Assembly: GCA_022822745.1 (NCBI GenBank)
Contig: JAJEAO010000102.1
Span: 1-64,000, forward strand
Reading direction: 5' to 3'
Source of the DNA: Acidobacteriota bacterium
GTDB taxonomy: Bacteria; Acidobacteriota; Vicinamibacteria; Marinacidobacterales; Marinacidobacteraceae
DNA: 64,000 nucleotides
The position numbers and the translations under genes are program-made. Each line of letters starts with the position of its first letter. Position 1 is the first letter of the stretch. Below, piece by piece: positions 9,030 through 18,248 of this stretch. Under the pieces are notes generated by a model. It ran no database searches, was not told where the DNA came from, and worked only from the letters and a program-made list of their open reading frames with translations.

Positions 9030-10524
9030 ATGACTCCCATCCGGATCTTCATCAGCAGCGTCCAGCGCGAGTTCGCGCCGGAGCGGGAGCGGCTCGGCGC
9101 CTACGTGCGGGGCGACCCACTCATGCGGCGCTTCTTCGAGGTGTTTCTCTTCGAGGACGTACCCGCCTCCGACCGTCGCCCGGACGAGGTCTATCTCGAC
9201 GAGGGTCGAGCGCTGCGACATCTATGTCGGGCTGTTCGGGAGAGACTACGGCTTCGAAGACTCGGATGGCGTGTCACCCACCGAGCGCGAGTTCGATCGC
9301 GCCACCGAGCGGGACAAGCATCGGCTCCTGTTCGTGCGTGGTTCCGGCGAAGACCGGCATCCGAAGATGCGCGCGCTCATCGGCAGGGCGCAGGCCGGTC
9401 CGGTGCGGAGGCGGTTCGCCACCTCCGCCGAGCTCGTGGCGGGGCTCTACGCCGCGCTCGTTCAGTACCTGGAGGCGAGGGAACTCCTTCGCCTCGGACC
9501 GTTCGACGCTGCGCCGTGCTCCGGCGCCACGCTCGACGACCTCGACATCGCGGGCATGTATCGCTTCATCCGTATCGCCCGCCGCACGAGGCGGCTGCCC
9601 CTTCCCGAAGAGACGCCGCCCGCTGACCTGCTCCGCCACCTGAACCTGCTGAACCGGGGGCGGCTCACGAACGCCGCCATCCTGCTGTTCGGGAAGTTGC
9701 CACAGCGCTTTCTGATCTCGTCCGAGGTCAAGTGCGCGCATTTCCACGGTACCCATGTCGCAAAGCCAATTTCCGCGTACCAGATCTACCGGGGGACCGT
9801 CTTCGAGCTCGTGGAGCAGGCCGTGGACTTCGTCATGAGCAGGCTCGCCCTCTCGGTGGGGACGAGAGCCGAAACCGCGCAGGCCCCCGCGGCCTACGAA
9901 ATTCCGAAGGAGGTCGTGACGGAGGCCATCGTCAATGCGGTCGCGCACCGGGACTACACCGACAGCAGCAGCGTTCAGGTCATGCTCTTCTCGGACCGGC
10001 TGGAGGTTCTGAACTCCGGGCGCCTGCCCCCGACCCTCACGGTGGAGAAGCTCCGCACCGCGCATCCTTCCGTGCCCGCGAACCCGCTCCTTGCCGAGCC
10101 GATGTACCTGCTCCGCTACATCGAGAAGATGGGGACCGGCACCGTGGACATGATCCGGCGCTGCGTCGAGGCGGGCCTGCCGGAACCGGAGTTCGACGTC
10201 GGAGCCGGATTCCTGACGCGGATCCGGCGCTCCGTCCGCGGAACGCTGCCGGGCGAACGGGGGACTACCCGGAAAACAGGCCAGACTCCAGGCCAGACTC
10301 CCCCGAACACGACCCAGAAACATGGGGACAGTCCCCGGAGCACGGCCCGAGACCGCATCGTGGCGCACCTGAGAGCCGAACCGGGATTGACCCGGAAGGC
10401 GCTCGCGACCCGTGTCGGCCTGACCACCCACGGTGTGAAGTACCACCTCCGCAACCTGAAGGCGGCGGGGGTTCTGCGGCGGGTCGGCTCGGACCGCTCG
10501 GGCCACTGGGAAGTACTGCAGTGA
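9030..10524 (+). pseudogene. DUF4062 + HATPase + winged-helix regulator, frameshifted
   Basis: The reading frame opens at ATG 9030 with a DUF4062 domain (RIFISSVQREFAPERERL, then RRFFEVFLFEDVPASDRR). It loses frame at the G-run 9203-9205: one extra G turns the expected DEVERCDIYVGLFG into DEGRALRHLC. The next frame carries on perfectly (VERCDIYVGLFGRDYGFED) to a stop at 10524. Restoring the frame gives about 497 residues: DUF4062, a linker, a HATPase_c_4-like domain (TEAIVNAVAHRDYTDSSS, IEKMGTGTVDMI) and a C-terminal winged helix (LATRVGLTTHGVKYHL). Related proteins are called ATP-binding transcriptional regulators of the AlbA_2/RecG-like group, here with DUF4062 in place of AlbA_2. A true lesion and a base-calling error are both possible. 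It faces the type III restriction system. Confidence 0.8.
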
Positions 10525-10628
10525 TCGTGGCCGTCGTCCGGTGCGATCCGGGCCGCCAGGCTCGACGATCCACCGGCGCGCGGTCGGTGGCCGGCTCGGA
10601 GAATCGGGCGAGTGCCCCCGAGAAGCCC

Positions 10629-10708
10629 GGTTCAGGAGGTAGCGCTTCCGAACAGGACCCGGTTCAGTCGGTAGCGCTTCCGAACAGGATCCAGTTCAGT
10701 CGGTCCCG
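10629..10708. repeat. 32-bp tandem repeat duplicating the 3' end of res
   Basis: Two adjacent 32-base units (10629-10660 and 10661-10692) differ at 3 positions, and a partial third copy (from 10693) lies inside res. Each contains the reverse complement of the codons for the last residues of Res (LFGSAT) plus a stop. The repeat therefore duplicates the gene's own terminus. A frame that slipped would read a second LNRVLFGSATS ending. The rest of 10525-10628 shows nothing recognisable. Confidence 0.75.
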
Positions 10709-13225
10709 CCACTCGTCCTCGTCCACGACCTCGAAGCGCACGACCTTGTCCCGCATCGCCGGCGCGAAGCGGGCCCAGTCCGTCTTCCGCGCGTGCTCGG
10801 TGCAGATGTCGAAGACGGAGCGCTTGTAGTCCGTGTCCTCGCTCTGCTTCAGGTGGACGCCCTTGGTCTCGACGACGAAGACCTGGTGGAAGCCGTCGTC
10901 CACATCCGGTTCGTCCTCGCGGAGCGTCACGATGAAGTCGGCATAGATCTTCTGCGGCTTCCACGCCTGGACGAAGTAGTCCTTGCGCGCCCGGTTGCGG
11001 TACCAGAAGAAGAGCCGCGCCTGCTGGTCGAGATAGGTCGCGACCTTGTTCTCGAGCCGGTTCAGGTCGTCTTCGAGGGTGATGTCGAACAGGTTGCGCT
11101 GGAAGGGACTGCCGTCCTCGCGGTTCGCCCGCTTCGCCTTCGGCGTTTCGATCGTCTCCGGGAGACGGTTGAAGTCCAGGTCCTCGGTCACGACGAGGAA
11201 CCGCATCGCGCCCGAGTCGAGCAGCTCGCCGAAGACCTGTCGCGAGAGCCGGTCGCGCTCCTTCTCGATCTCCCGGCCGAGCGTCGCGAGGATGAGCGCT
11301 TCGTTCGCAGCGACCCGCTCCGCCGGGTAACGCTCGAGCAGGGACTCGACGGCGCGCCGGACCAGGTCGCGGCCCCGCCACGGGTTGGGCACCTGGTGGA
11401 GCAGATGGTGCGCCGCGAAGAGGTAGTCCACCGGGTCCTCGCCGTCCGCCGACCGGGCGCTCCCGTGGCTGCCGCGGGCCTCGCTGCCGCTCCCGACGAG
11501 CGTCCCGCCATCGAGTCCGAGCTGGATGTGCTGATCCCCCGTCGTCGCTTCGTCCAGACTCAGCTCGGCCACCGCCGCGACATCCACTTCGTCCCATGGC
11601 ACGCGCGAGAGGATGTCCGCCTCGTAGCGGACGAGGCGCCAGCCCCCCTCGTCGCGGATCATGAAGGCGGGGAGCACCAGGTCGTCGGCCGGGGCCTGGA
11701 AGCGGTCCCGTCGGCGCGTCACGAGGGTCGCCGCCGGGCGCGGGGGCCCGCCGTCCGACACGACCCTTCCTTCGAGCCCCTGGAGGCCTTCGAGTCCGAA
11801 ACCCTTCCGCACTTCCTTCAGCACATCGTTCGTGCCACGGCGGTAACAGAAGACGTAGCTCTCATCGAGCCAGGAGACGCCGGTCTTGTGCGCGTAGGGC
11901 TGGCGCAGGATTCGGCCCACGAGCTGGGTGAGGCCGGTTCTGGACGAGGGATTCGCGAGGATGGCGAGCACGTAGGCGAACGGGCAGTCCCAGCCCTCCT
12001 GGAGCGCCTGCTTCGTGATGATGTAGCGAATCGGGCAGTTCCGGGACATCAGGCCGCCGACATCATCCGCTTCCCTGAGTTCGTCCTTGCTGCTCGTCTT
12101 GACCGCGATCTGTTCCCCGGTGACGCCTCGACGCTGCAGCAGGTGCTCCCGGACATCTTCGGCGTGGATCAGGCCGGGTTTCCGCTGGCTCCTGCCGGTC
12201 CTCTCGACCTGGATGACGCAGATCGGTCGGATGTAGGCCCCGGAGTCGGCTTCGTGGCGCTCCGCTTCGGCTTCGAGCCGTTCGCGGTGCGTCACGGCTT
12301 CGAGGAGCGTGTCGCGCCACTCGCCGCTCCGCTGGTTCCGGATGTGGAGGTCGAGCTTGATCATCTCCTCGGCGTTCAGCTCGCGACCGAGGATCTCCAC
12401 GAGGACGTTGGCCTCCTTCGCCGGAGTCGCCGAGAGCTCGACGATCATGCAGGGGTTAAATCCCTCGAGCGTGGCCTTCGCGTTCGCGCTGTAGGCCTTG
12501 TGGCCCTCGTCGAGGACGATGAGCGGCCGCAGGAGGCGTAGCGTGTTTCCCAGCGAGGTCTTGATGATGCGGCCCCAGTGGCCCACCGTCTCCTCGAAGG
12601 TGTCGAGGTTCGGCGTCCGCGCGAGAATCTCAGCGTGGCGTCGGGGCTGGTCCTCGGGCGGGAAGAACCGGTCGTAGCCCCCGCTGTCGCGAAACATCCG
12701 CAGGGTGTCCTTCGTCTGCCGGTTCGCGGACGGGAGCATGAGGAGCAGGACACAGAGGCTCTCCTCGATGTCGCGGGGACCGAAAGGCGTCGTCTTCTCG
12801 AGGATTCGCGTCCGCTGACCCGAGCACAGGTCGAGCTGCTGGCGGTAGGGATGGTCCAGGTCTCGGAGCGCGCGCAGCGTCTGCCGGTAGATCTGTGTCG
12901 TGGGCACGATCCACAGCACCAGGCCGCGACGGCTTCGGCGGAAATGCGAGTTGACGAGGCCGATGACCCGCACCGCGAGCAGCGTCTTGCCGCCCCCGGT
13001 CGGGATCTTGAGGCAGAACGAAGGGAGGCGGTCGCCCACGGCGTTCTTCCGCTCGTGGTAGGGGCGGCCGACCGCGGTCTTCTCCCACGCCCGCCGGACC
13101 CAGTCGAACCCGAACTCGGGATCCAGCCGCCGCGCCTCCCGCTCTTTCTCTCGCCACTTCGAAAGTTGCTCGACGAACTCCCGGACCGTCGCCAGCGTCC
13201 GCTGCTGGTACTCCTTGAGGATCAA
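10664..13225 (-). CDS. res: Type III restriction enzyme, Res subunit (helicase/endonuclease)
   Basis: About 853 residues. An SF2 helicase core has motif I KIPTGGGKT at residues 73-81, a DEGHKAYS motif II at about 238, SATPAKEAN (motif III) and the C-terminal LVGRILRQPYAHKTG (motif VI). A PD-(D/E)XK nuclease near the C-terminus reads YADFIVTLRED ... VFVVETKG. This is the normal Res architecture; with Mod it cleaves DNA after ATP-driven contact between two unmodified sites. The start is chosen as TTG 13225, which overlaps the mod stop as TTGA; GTG 13234 is an alternative. The 3' end sits in a 32-bp tandem repeat. The gene appears intact, in an operon mod-res. Confidence 0.93.
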   Translation of the reverse strand: MILKEYQQRTLATVREFVEQLSKWREKEREARRLDPEFGFDWVRRAWEKTAVGRPYHERKNAVGDRLPSFCLKIPTGGGKTLLAVRVIGLVNSHFRRSRRGLVLWIVPTTQIYRQTLRALRDLDHPYRQQLDLCSGQRTRILEKTTPFGPRDIEESLCVLLLMLPSANRQTKDTLRMFRDSGGYDRFFPPEDQPRRHAEILARTPNLDTFEETVGHWGRIIKTSLGNTLRLLRPLIVLDEGHKAYSANAKATLEGFNPCMIVELSATPAKEANVLVEILGRELNAEEMIKLDLHIRNQRSGEWRDTLLEAVTHRERLEAEAERHEADSGAYIRPICVIQVERTGRSQRKPGLIHAEDVREHLLQRRGVTGEQIAVKTSSKDELREADDVGGLMSRNCPIRYIITKQALQEGWDCPFAYVLAILANPSSRTGLTQLVGRILRQPYAHKTGVSWLDESYVFCYRRGTNDVLKEVRKGFGLEGLQGLEGRVVSDGGPPRPAATLVTRRRDRFQAPADDLVLPAFMIRDEGGWRLVRYEADILSRVPWDEVDVAAVAELSLDEATTGDQHIQLGLDGGTLVGSGSEARGSHGSARSADGEDPVDYLFAAHHLLHQVPNPWRGRDLVRRAVESLLERYPAERVAANEALILATLGREIEKERDRLSRQVFGELLDSGAMRFLVVTEDLDFNRLPETIETPKAKRANREDGSPFQRNLFDITLEDDLNRLENKVATYLDQQARLFFWYRNRARKDYFVQAWKPQKIYADFIVTLREDEPDVDDGFHQVFVVETKGVHLKQSEDTDYKRSVFDICTEHARKTDWARFAPAMRDKVVRFEVVDEDEWRDRLNWILFGSATD

Positions 13226-14841
13226 GACTCCCACCGGTCCACGGCTTCGTAGATCTGGAAGGGGAGTTGCTGGAAGTCGATCCGGTACTGGTGGAGGAAG
13301 TCGCTGTCGAGATACTTCGCCGGGGCGAAGACGAGTCTTCGGCGCTCCCAATCCGGCAGCGCCTTGGCGTCCTTCAGCTTCAGCGCCAGATTCTTGAGCC
13401 GTTCCACATCGCGCTCGTAGAACAGGAAGACGTCGTGGGACCGGGTGCGTCCGATCCAGCCGATCTCGCGATCGGTCTCGCTCGGGTCGAACTCCTGCCC
13501 GGTGGCGGTGAAGAAGATGTAGGCGGCGAGACTGTCCCACGCGGGCAGAGCCGAGCCGTCGAGCAGGGATTCCTGGCGCATGGGGCGTCCCAGCTCGAAG
13601 TAACTGAACGTTCCTCCGAGACCCGCCTTGAGGGTTTCGTCCTTCGCGCCCGGGACGCCCGCGATGACGCGCCGGACTCGCTCGGCGGTGATCGTGTCGG
13701 CGTAGTCCTCGCACTCGATGAGGACGAACCGCCGGTTGCCGCCGTCAGCCTGATTCTGGGCGAGTACGGCGTGGGCCGTCGTCCCCGAACCGGCGAAGGA
13801 ATCGAGGACGATCGAGTCAGCATCGGTGGCGAGAAGGATCATCCGCTGAATCAGCTCGAACGGCTTGGTCGTGAAGGTCGGCGTATCATCGGGAAAGAGC
13901 TGCAGCAGCGTCTTCCTCGCACTCTGGGTGTGACCGACTTCTCGGTAGGGCCAGATGGTCTTCGGCACCAGGCCCGGCTTGACCTCCGAGAGAAATCGCT
14001 TGACGGAGGGAGTCTGGTTTCCGTCACGCCCCCACCACACCCGGTTGTCTCGATCAAGTGCCAGGAAACTGTCCTTGGAGACGGACCAGAATCGTCCCGC
14101 TGGCGGTCCACCGATTTTCCGTCCACTCGGACATGTGATCGAGTATGTTCCTCTGCTGTATGGGTTCCGTGCAGAAAGGTCGCTGGACTTCCAAGGGCCA
14201 CGTGGATCGCTGTCCGGGTTGTTGTACCTGGAGTCCGCCTCCTTCGTCCGGGGAAGGAGGTTTCTCTTGAAGGACTCTCTCTGTTTCGTGTAAGCGACGA
14301 TGAAGTCGTGGCTCTCCGAGAAGTACTTCGCGCTGCTCTTCGGCGAGTACACCTTCTCCCAGACGATCGTCGCCACGAAGTTGTCCTCGCCGAACACTTC
14401 GTCCATGAGAGAGCGCAGATGATGCACCTCGTTGTCGTCGATCGATACGAAGATGGCGCCGTCCTCCCTGAGGAGCTCCCGAAGCAGCTTGAGTCGGGGC
14501 AGCATCATGCAGCACCACTTGTCGTGGCGGGTCAGATCCTCGCGATCCACGACCTTGCCGAGCCAATCCTGCATCAGGGGCGAGTTCACGTTGTCGTTGT
14601 AGGCCCAGCCCTCGTTCCCGGTGTTGTAGGGCGGATCAATATAGATGCACTTCACCTTGCCGCGGTGCGTGGGTAGCAGCGCCTTCAGGGCGGCGAGGTT
14701 GTCGCCGTGGAGGATCAGGTTGTCGTGGAGGCTCGCCTTCTCGCTGAGCCCCTTCTCCCGCACCGGCGTCAGCTCGTGGAAGGGCACCGCGCGGTGATGG
14801 TTCTCGACGAAGACCCTTCCCTTGAACTGCAGTTGTGGCAC
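13222..14841 (-). CDS. mod: Type III DNA methyltransferase, Mod subunit
   Basis: A 539-residue beta-class amino-methyltransferase. The catalytic motif IV DPPYN is at about residues 70-74, followed by an EGWAYND segment. The AdoMet motif I FAGSGTTAHAV is at about 348-358, so the order is that of Mod/beta enzymes (N6-adenine). The central variable region (about 120-330) would be the target recognition domain. The start is GTG 14841 with a strong GGGGAGG ribosome site 4-5 bases upstream; the frame open further upstream is a shadow of the SAM synthetase gene. The stop overlaps the res start by 4 bases, giving coupled translation. The 130-base gap to the upstream gene has no clear terminator, so mod-res could be co-transcribed with the MoxR-VWA-MetK operon. 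The target site cannot be read. Confidence 0.93.
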   Translation of the reverse strand: MPQLQFKGRVFVENHHRAVPFHELTPVREKGLSEKASLHDNLILHGDNLAALKALLPTHRGKVKCIYIDPPYNTGNEGWAYNDNVNSPLMQDWLGKVVDREDLTRHDKWCCMMLPRLKLLRELLREDGAIFVSIDDNEVHHLRSLMDEVFGEDNFVATIVWEKVYSPKSSAKYFSESHDFIVAYTKQRESFKRNLLPRTKEADSRYNNPDSDPRGPWKSSDLSARNPYSRGTYSITCPSGRKIGGPPAGRFWSVSKDSFLALDRDNRVWWGRDGNQTPSVKRFLSEVKPGLVPKTIWPYREVGHTQSARKTLLQLFPDDTPTFTTKPFELIQRMILLATDADSIVLDSFAGSGTTAHAVLAQNQADGGNRRFVLIECEDYADTITAERVRRVIAGVPGAKDETLKAGLGGTFSYFELGRPMRQESLLDGSALPAWDSLAAYIFFTATGQEFDPSETDREIGWIGRTRSHDVFLFYERDVERLKNLALKLKDAKALPDWERRRLVFAPAKYLDSDFLHQYRIDFQQLPFQIYEAVDRWES

Positions 14842-14971
14842 AGAACCTCCCCTCGTCAGCCGGAACCCGGAGGGAGTATGCCGCAGGGGATGGTCGGAAG
14901 GCGGCGCACCGAAGCGCCTCTGCGGAAGTGCGGAGCCGCCGTCCCGCCCGCGAGGCTCTCCGCCGCGCCGA

Positions 14972-16177
14972 TCAGGAGGCTCTGGGCAGCGCGTCCGCCG
15001 CGGACGCCGGGGGAGCGGGCGCCTCCCACGGCAGGGCCGGGTCGGTGAAGTGGCCGTGCCGGGCCACTTCGACGAGATCGGCGATGCCGGTCCAGTGGTC
15101 TCCCGAGGCGTCGAGGGTTCGGTCCGAGAAGGCTCCTCCGGGACCGAAGATGCGGATCGCATGTCCAGAGCGCGGATCCCGTGCCGAAACCAGCCGCCCG
15201 GCCCGGTCGCCGGGCATCCAGCACATCGAAACCAGAACCTCGCGAGGGGGATCGGGCTCGCCGTCCGGCGTCGGGAGGTGTCTGGCGAGGTGCTTCGCCA
15301 CCCGGCGGGCGTGGAGCGCTCCGGCGCGGTCCACCTGGTAGAGATCCTTGCCGGAGAGCGCGCCGCCCCCGATCGGCGCCCGGGGACCGTAGGCGTCCAC
15401 GACCAGTTTCTTGCCGGAGAGGCCGTTGTCCCCGTAGGGGCCACCCCGGGAGAAGTCCCCGGCGGCGTTGACGCGAACCGACTCCGGAAGCTCGGCCGAG
15501 AGCCGAGGGAAGCCCCGCTGCAGGCGCTCCATCTCCTCCTGGAGCGCCAGCCGCACGCGCCGCTGCAGCGCCACCGGGTTGCCGCGCTCCCGCTGCTCGA
15601 CGCAGCAGCTCAGCCTCCGCAGGCGGAAACGCGGGGGAGCCAGGGAGCCGGAACCCTCCTCCAGCACGACCAGCAGCTTTCCGTCGGGACCGAGGCGCAG
15701 ATCGGGGGCTTCGCGCCAGAGTCGGGCGAGCCGCCGGCCGAGGCGATTCGCCAGCCAGTGTTCCACCGGCAGGAAGTTCGTTTCCGGGATGTCGGTCGCG
15801 TAGCCCGTCACCACGCTCTGGTCGCAAGCCCGCCCGCGGGCAGTGCGCTGGCGCGGGGTGAGTTCCGATCGGATCAGATCGGTGTGGATGCGCAGGTTGC
15901 CGGGATCGGGGCGGCATGGGGGACCGGACCCGGGGGGACCGAAGCCGGCGGAGGCGAAGGTGGCCCGGACGATGTCCTCGACGGGGATCTCCGCAGCGCC
16001 GTCTCCGGCGAGCACTCCGGTCACGAAAACCAGATCGCGGTGGAGGCCGACCTCCACCGCGACGTGGGCACGGGGGTCGCGCCGGGTGGCGCGGTCCACG
16101 ATCGCGTCGGCGATGGCGTCCGCGAGCTTGTCGGGATGGGCCGGGAAGACGAATTCGGCAGCGAAGTGACGTGTCAT
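14972..16177 (-). CDS. Divergent S-adenosylmethionine synthetase
   Basis: 401 residues, the usual length of bacterial MetK, which makes AdoMet from ATP and methionine. Recognisable landmarks are HPDKLADAIADAI (residues 14-26), RACDQSVVTGYAT where MetK has GDQG, the NAAGDFSRGGPYGDNGLSGKK stretch with VVDAYG, and GGGALSGKD at about 269-277. The first residues and the central domain are far from standard MetK, so this looks like a specialised paralogue. Its ATG overlaps the TGA of the metallopeptidase/VWA gene (ATGA, 16174-16177), making it the last gene of a four-gene operon. The type III methyltransferase begins 130 bases downstream. A dedicated AdoMet supply or a modified product is inferred only from this context. 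It might also be the only MetK of the organism; the window cannot tell. Confidence 0.85.
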   Translation of the reverse strand: MTRHFAAEFVFPAHPDKLADAIADAIVDRATRRDPRAHVAVEVGLHRDLVFVTGVLAGDGAAEIPVEDIVRATFASAGFGPPGSGPPCRPDPGNLRIHTDLIRSELTPRQRTARGRACDQSVVTGYATDIPETNFLPVEHWLANRLGRRLARLWREAPDLRLGPDGKLLVVLEEGSGSLAPPRFRLRRLSCCVEQRERGNPVALQRRVRLALQEEMERLQRGFPRLSAELPESVRVNAAGDFSRGGPYGDNGLSGKKLVVDAYGPRAPIGGGALSGKDLYQVDRAGALHARRVAKHLARHLPTPDGEPDPPREVLVSMCWMPGDRAGRLVSARDPRSGHAIRIFGPGGAFSDRTLDASGDHWTGIADLVEVARHGHFTDPALPWEAPAPPASAADALPRAS

Positions 16178-17703
16178 TCGGAGGACTCGGTGCGCAGGAG
16201 GGTGTGATGGTCGGCAACATCCTTCAGACCCGTGTCGCGCCAACGCGAGCCTTCGGGGAGGGCGACGCCGAGAACGGCTCGGGCCAGAGTCTCCCGATCG
16301 GCGCCCCGGGGCTCGCCCACATGGTGACAGGCGAGGATGCAAGCACTGCGGATCCCGTGGCGGCGCATGTGCCTCGCTACGCACGAGATGTCGTGGCCCG
16401 TGTCGGTGCGCACGAGACCGGCCCTCATATCGGCGAACGAGACATCGCGCACTTCGCTCGAGAACAGATGGACGCGCGGGTGGACCCAGGCGCGGCAGTC
16501 CAGAACCGCCCGGTAGAACGGCCCCACCCACGGATGCATGCAGCCCGAGACATCGAGGTAGAGGTGGACCCGCTCCCCGGCGCGCACCGGGCTGCGAACG
16601 GGAAACGGCACGCTTCGGAGGAGCGGGTTCACTCCGAGAGCGCCGAGGACGACCGAGCGGCGGTCGGGCTTCGGCAGCGGCGCCAGGACTTCCTGCTCCT
16701 CCGGGAGAGACCGCACCAGGGTCGCCCCCGTTTCGCGGTCGGCCACCCGCTCGATGAGGCGGCGAAGGCGGGCCCGGTTGTTCGGTTCCCGGCGAGGACG
16801 GCGGATCTCGGTCGGGAGCGCGCGGCCGTCCCCGCGGCCGAAGAGTGGCTGCTCACGAATTTCTTCCAGAATCGTCGCCACTTCACCCGGGATCGTCCCC
16901 CCGGCTGCGAGCGACCCTTCCCCATCCATCGGGGAGCGGGGCAAACCGTCTCCTTCAACGGGGATGCTGTCCCCGGTTGCGGGCGACTCCGCGCCGGTTG
17001 CGGCGGGCAGACCCCGGTCGCCGGGAGCCTCCGACTCGTGGTTGCCGAGCAGGAGAATCCCGTCAAAGGGCATCGCCGGCAGCAGCGTCGCGATCTCGTC
17101 CGCCGTGGCGCCCGGACCGAGATAGAGGTTGAGGTAGATGGAAGTTGCCCTCGCGGCGACGCGGTCGCACTCCGATCCCAGAGCGGCCTTCATGGCCTCC
17201 CTGATGTTCGTGGCCCGGCTCGCGGTCGCGGTCCAGGAACCGAAGTCGATGTTGCGGTTCCGGTCGAAAACCCCGCTGGCGTCCCGCCACTGGCCGGGCC
17301 AGACCGGCGGAGGGCGGAGCAGGCAGTGCGGGAACTTCCACGGATAGAAGGATGTGAGCAATCCGGTGAATTCGGGCCTCGGAAAGCGGCGAGCGAGCAG
17401 GGAGTTGATGACGCAATCGAGCGCGAAGTTGTCGCGAGGGTCGGCGAAACGCCTCCTCGTGTGCCCGAGAGCGACATGGTGGATCTCGTGCATCAGGAGC
17501 ATGAACAGACGCCCGGGAGTTGCCGCGTGACGTTCGACGAACTCGGGGTTCAGCCGCAGGCGCACACGCTCGAAGCCCTCGATGGCGGCTGTGGGCACCT
17601 CGGTGGTCTCGACGATCTCGACGAAGCGAAGCATGCAGGCCGTCTCGGGCATTCCGGGGGGAATGCCGTCGAACAGCCGATCCGCGATGCTGCGTTCTCT
17701 CAT
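16174..17703 (-). CDS. Putative metallopeptidase with VWA-like domain (DUF2201 type)
   Basis: 509 residues. The N-terminal domain carries the zinc-binding HEIHH at residues 72-76 in LMHEIHHVALGH, as in the DUF2201 N-terminal putative metallopeptidase. A low-complexity Gly/Pro/Asp linker runs from about 215 to 270. The C-terminal domain (about 375 onward) has YLDVSGCM, a degenerate MIDAS-like DxSxS of VWA-like folds (Ser-Gly-Cys in place of Ser-x-Ser). Such proteins are usually paired with MoxR-type AAA ATPases, as here (18249-19835), and the pairs are thought to act as chaperones or complex remodelers. The ATG at 17703 overlaps the upstream stop (ATGA), and the stop overlaps the MetK-like start (ATGA). 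The substrate is unknown. Confidence 0.82.
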   Translation of the reverse strand: MRERSIADRLFDGIPPGMPETACMLRFVEIVETTEVPTAAIEGFERVRLRLNPEFVERHAATPGRLFMLLMHEIHHVALGHTRRRFADPRDNFALDCVINSLLARRFPRPEFTGLLTSFYPWKFPHCLLRPPPVWPGQWRDASGVFDRNRNIDFGSWTATASRATNIREAMKAALGSECDRVAARATSIYLNLYLGPGATADEIATLLPAMPFDGILLLGNHESEAPGDRGLPAATGAESPATGDSIPVEGDGLPRSPMDGEGSLAAGGTIPGEVATILEEIREQPLFGRGDGRALPTEIRRPRREPNNRARLRRLIERVADRETGATLVRSLPEEQEVLAPLPKPDRRSVVLGALGVNPLLRSVPFPVRSPVRAGERVHLYLDVSGCMHPWVGPFYRAVLDCRAWVHPRVHLFSSEVRDVSFADMRAGLVRTDTGHDISCVARHMRRHGIRSACILACHHVGEPRGADRETLARAVLGVALPEGSRWRDTGLKDVADHHTLLRTESSE

Positions 17704-18248
17704 CGCGACGAAAGGGGCGGAGGAATCCACAGCGTGACCTTGCGCACCCGTCGGAGCCGCTCCAGACGCGGCTCCCTGGAGCGCAGCCAGACGTCCCTGG
17801 TGGACTGGGTGATCACCGCCAGCGCCGCGAGCGCGATCGAAGCGCGCGCCGCGTCCGGAGAGCCTCCCGCGGCGACCCGCACCGCGTCCGGGTCGTACAC
17901 CGTCTCCACATCCAGCCTGCGGCCCCGCTTCGGCGGAATCACCGGGCACGCCCCGGGCAGGAGACGCTTTGTCCCGCGCACCGGGACCGCCAGCTCGGCG
18001 GCCCGGTGTCGGATCGCGGCGACGAGGGTCATCTCGGCGGACTCCCCGGGTTGGGCGAAGCGCTCTCCGGCAGCGCCCAGCCCCTCCAGGATCCGGGACG
18101 CAGCGATGTGCTTGCGTGGCCACTGGCGCGGCGCCCGGAAGGCCACGACTTCTCCGAGTTCCACGCCGCTGAACTCCCACCAGAAGCGGTCCCCCGAAGA
18201 CAACCCGGAGTAGGTAACGCGTCGTTCGCTCGGTCTCGGCGGGCCCAT
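17700..18248 (-). CDS. Conserved-context hypothetical protein, 182 aa
   Basis: I do not recognise this protein. It is 182 residues, basic, with no signal peptide or clear membrane helix. A hydrophobic Ala-rich helix lies at about 130-150 (ARASIALAALAVITQS), followed by an Arg-rich tail ending in LRRVRKVTLWIPPPLSSR. It begins at ATG 18248, immediately after the TAG of the MoxR-like gene (no spacer). It ends in an ATGA overlap with the metallopeptidase/VWA gene, so it is almost certainly translated with them. Position between a MoxR ATPase and its VWA partner suggests an adaptor or substrate of the pair; that is inference. Confidence 0.7.
   Translation of the reverse strand: MGPPRPSERRVTYSGLSSGDRFWWEFSGVELGEVVAFRAPRQWPRKHIAASRILEGLGAAGERFAQPGESAEMTLVAAIRHRAAELAVPVRGTKRLLPGACPVIPPKRGRRLDVETVYDPDAVRVAAGGSPDAARASIALAALAVITQSTRDVWLRSREPRLERLRRVRKVTLWIPPPLSSR

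Noticed and set aside
9030-9626. A free-standing 198-residue protein starting at the DUF4062 start
   Set aside because: Only its first 58 residues match DUF4062; the rest is out-of-frame translation after the one-base shift.
10632-11597. Overlapping minus-strand frame ending in LNRVLFGSATS
   Set aside because: It is a shadow of res; the familiar ending comes from the 32-bp tandem duplication of the res terminus in another frame.
13955-14293. A 112-codon plus-strand frame inside mod
   Set aside because: Antisense to the lower-GC target-recognition region of mod; no similarity or ribosome site.
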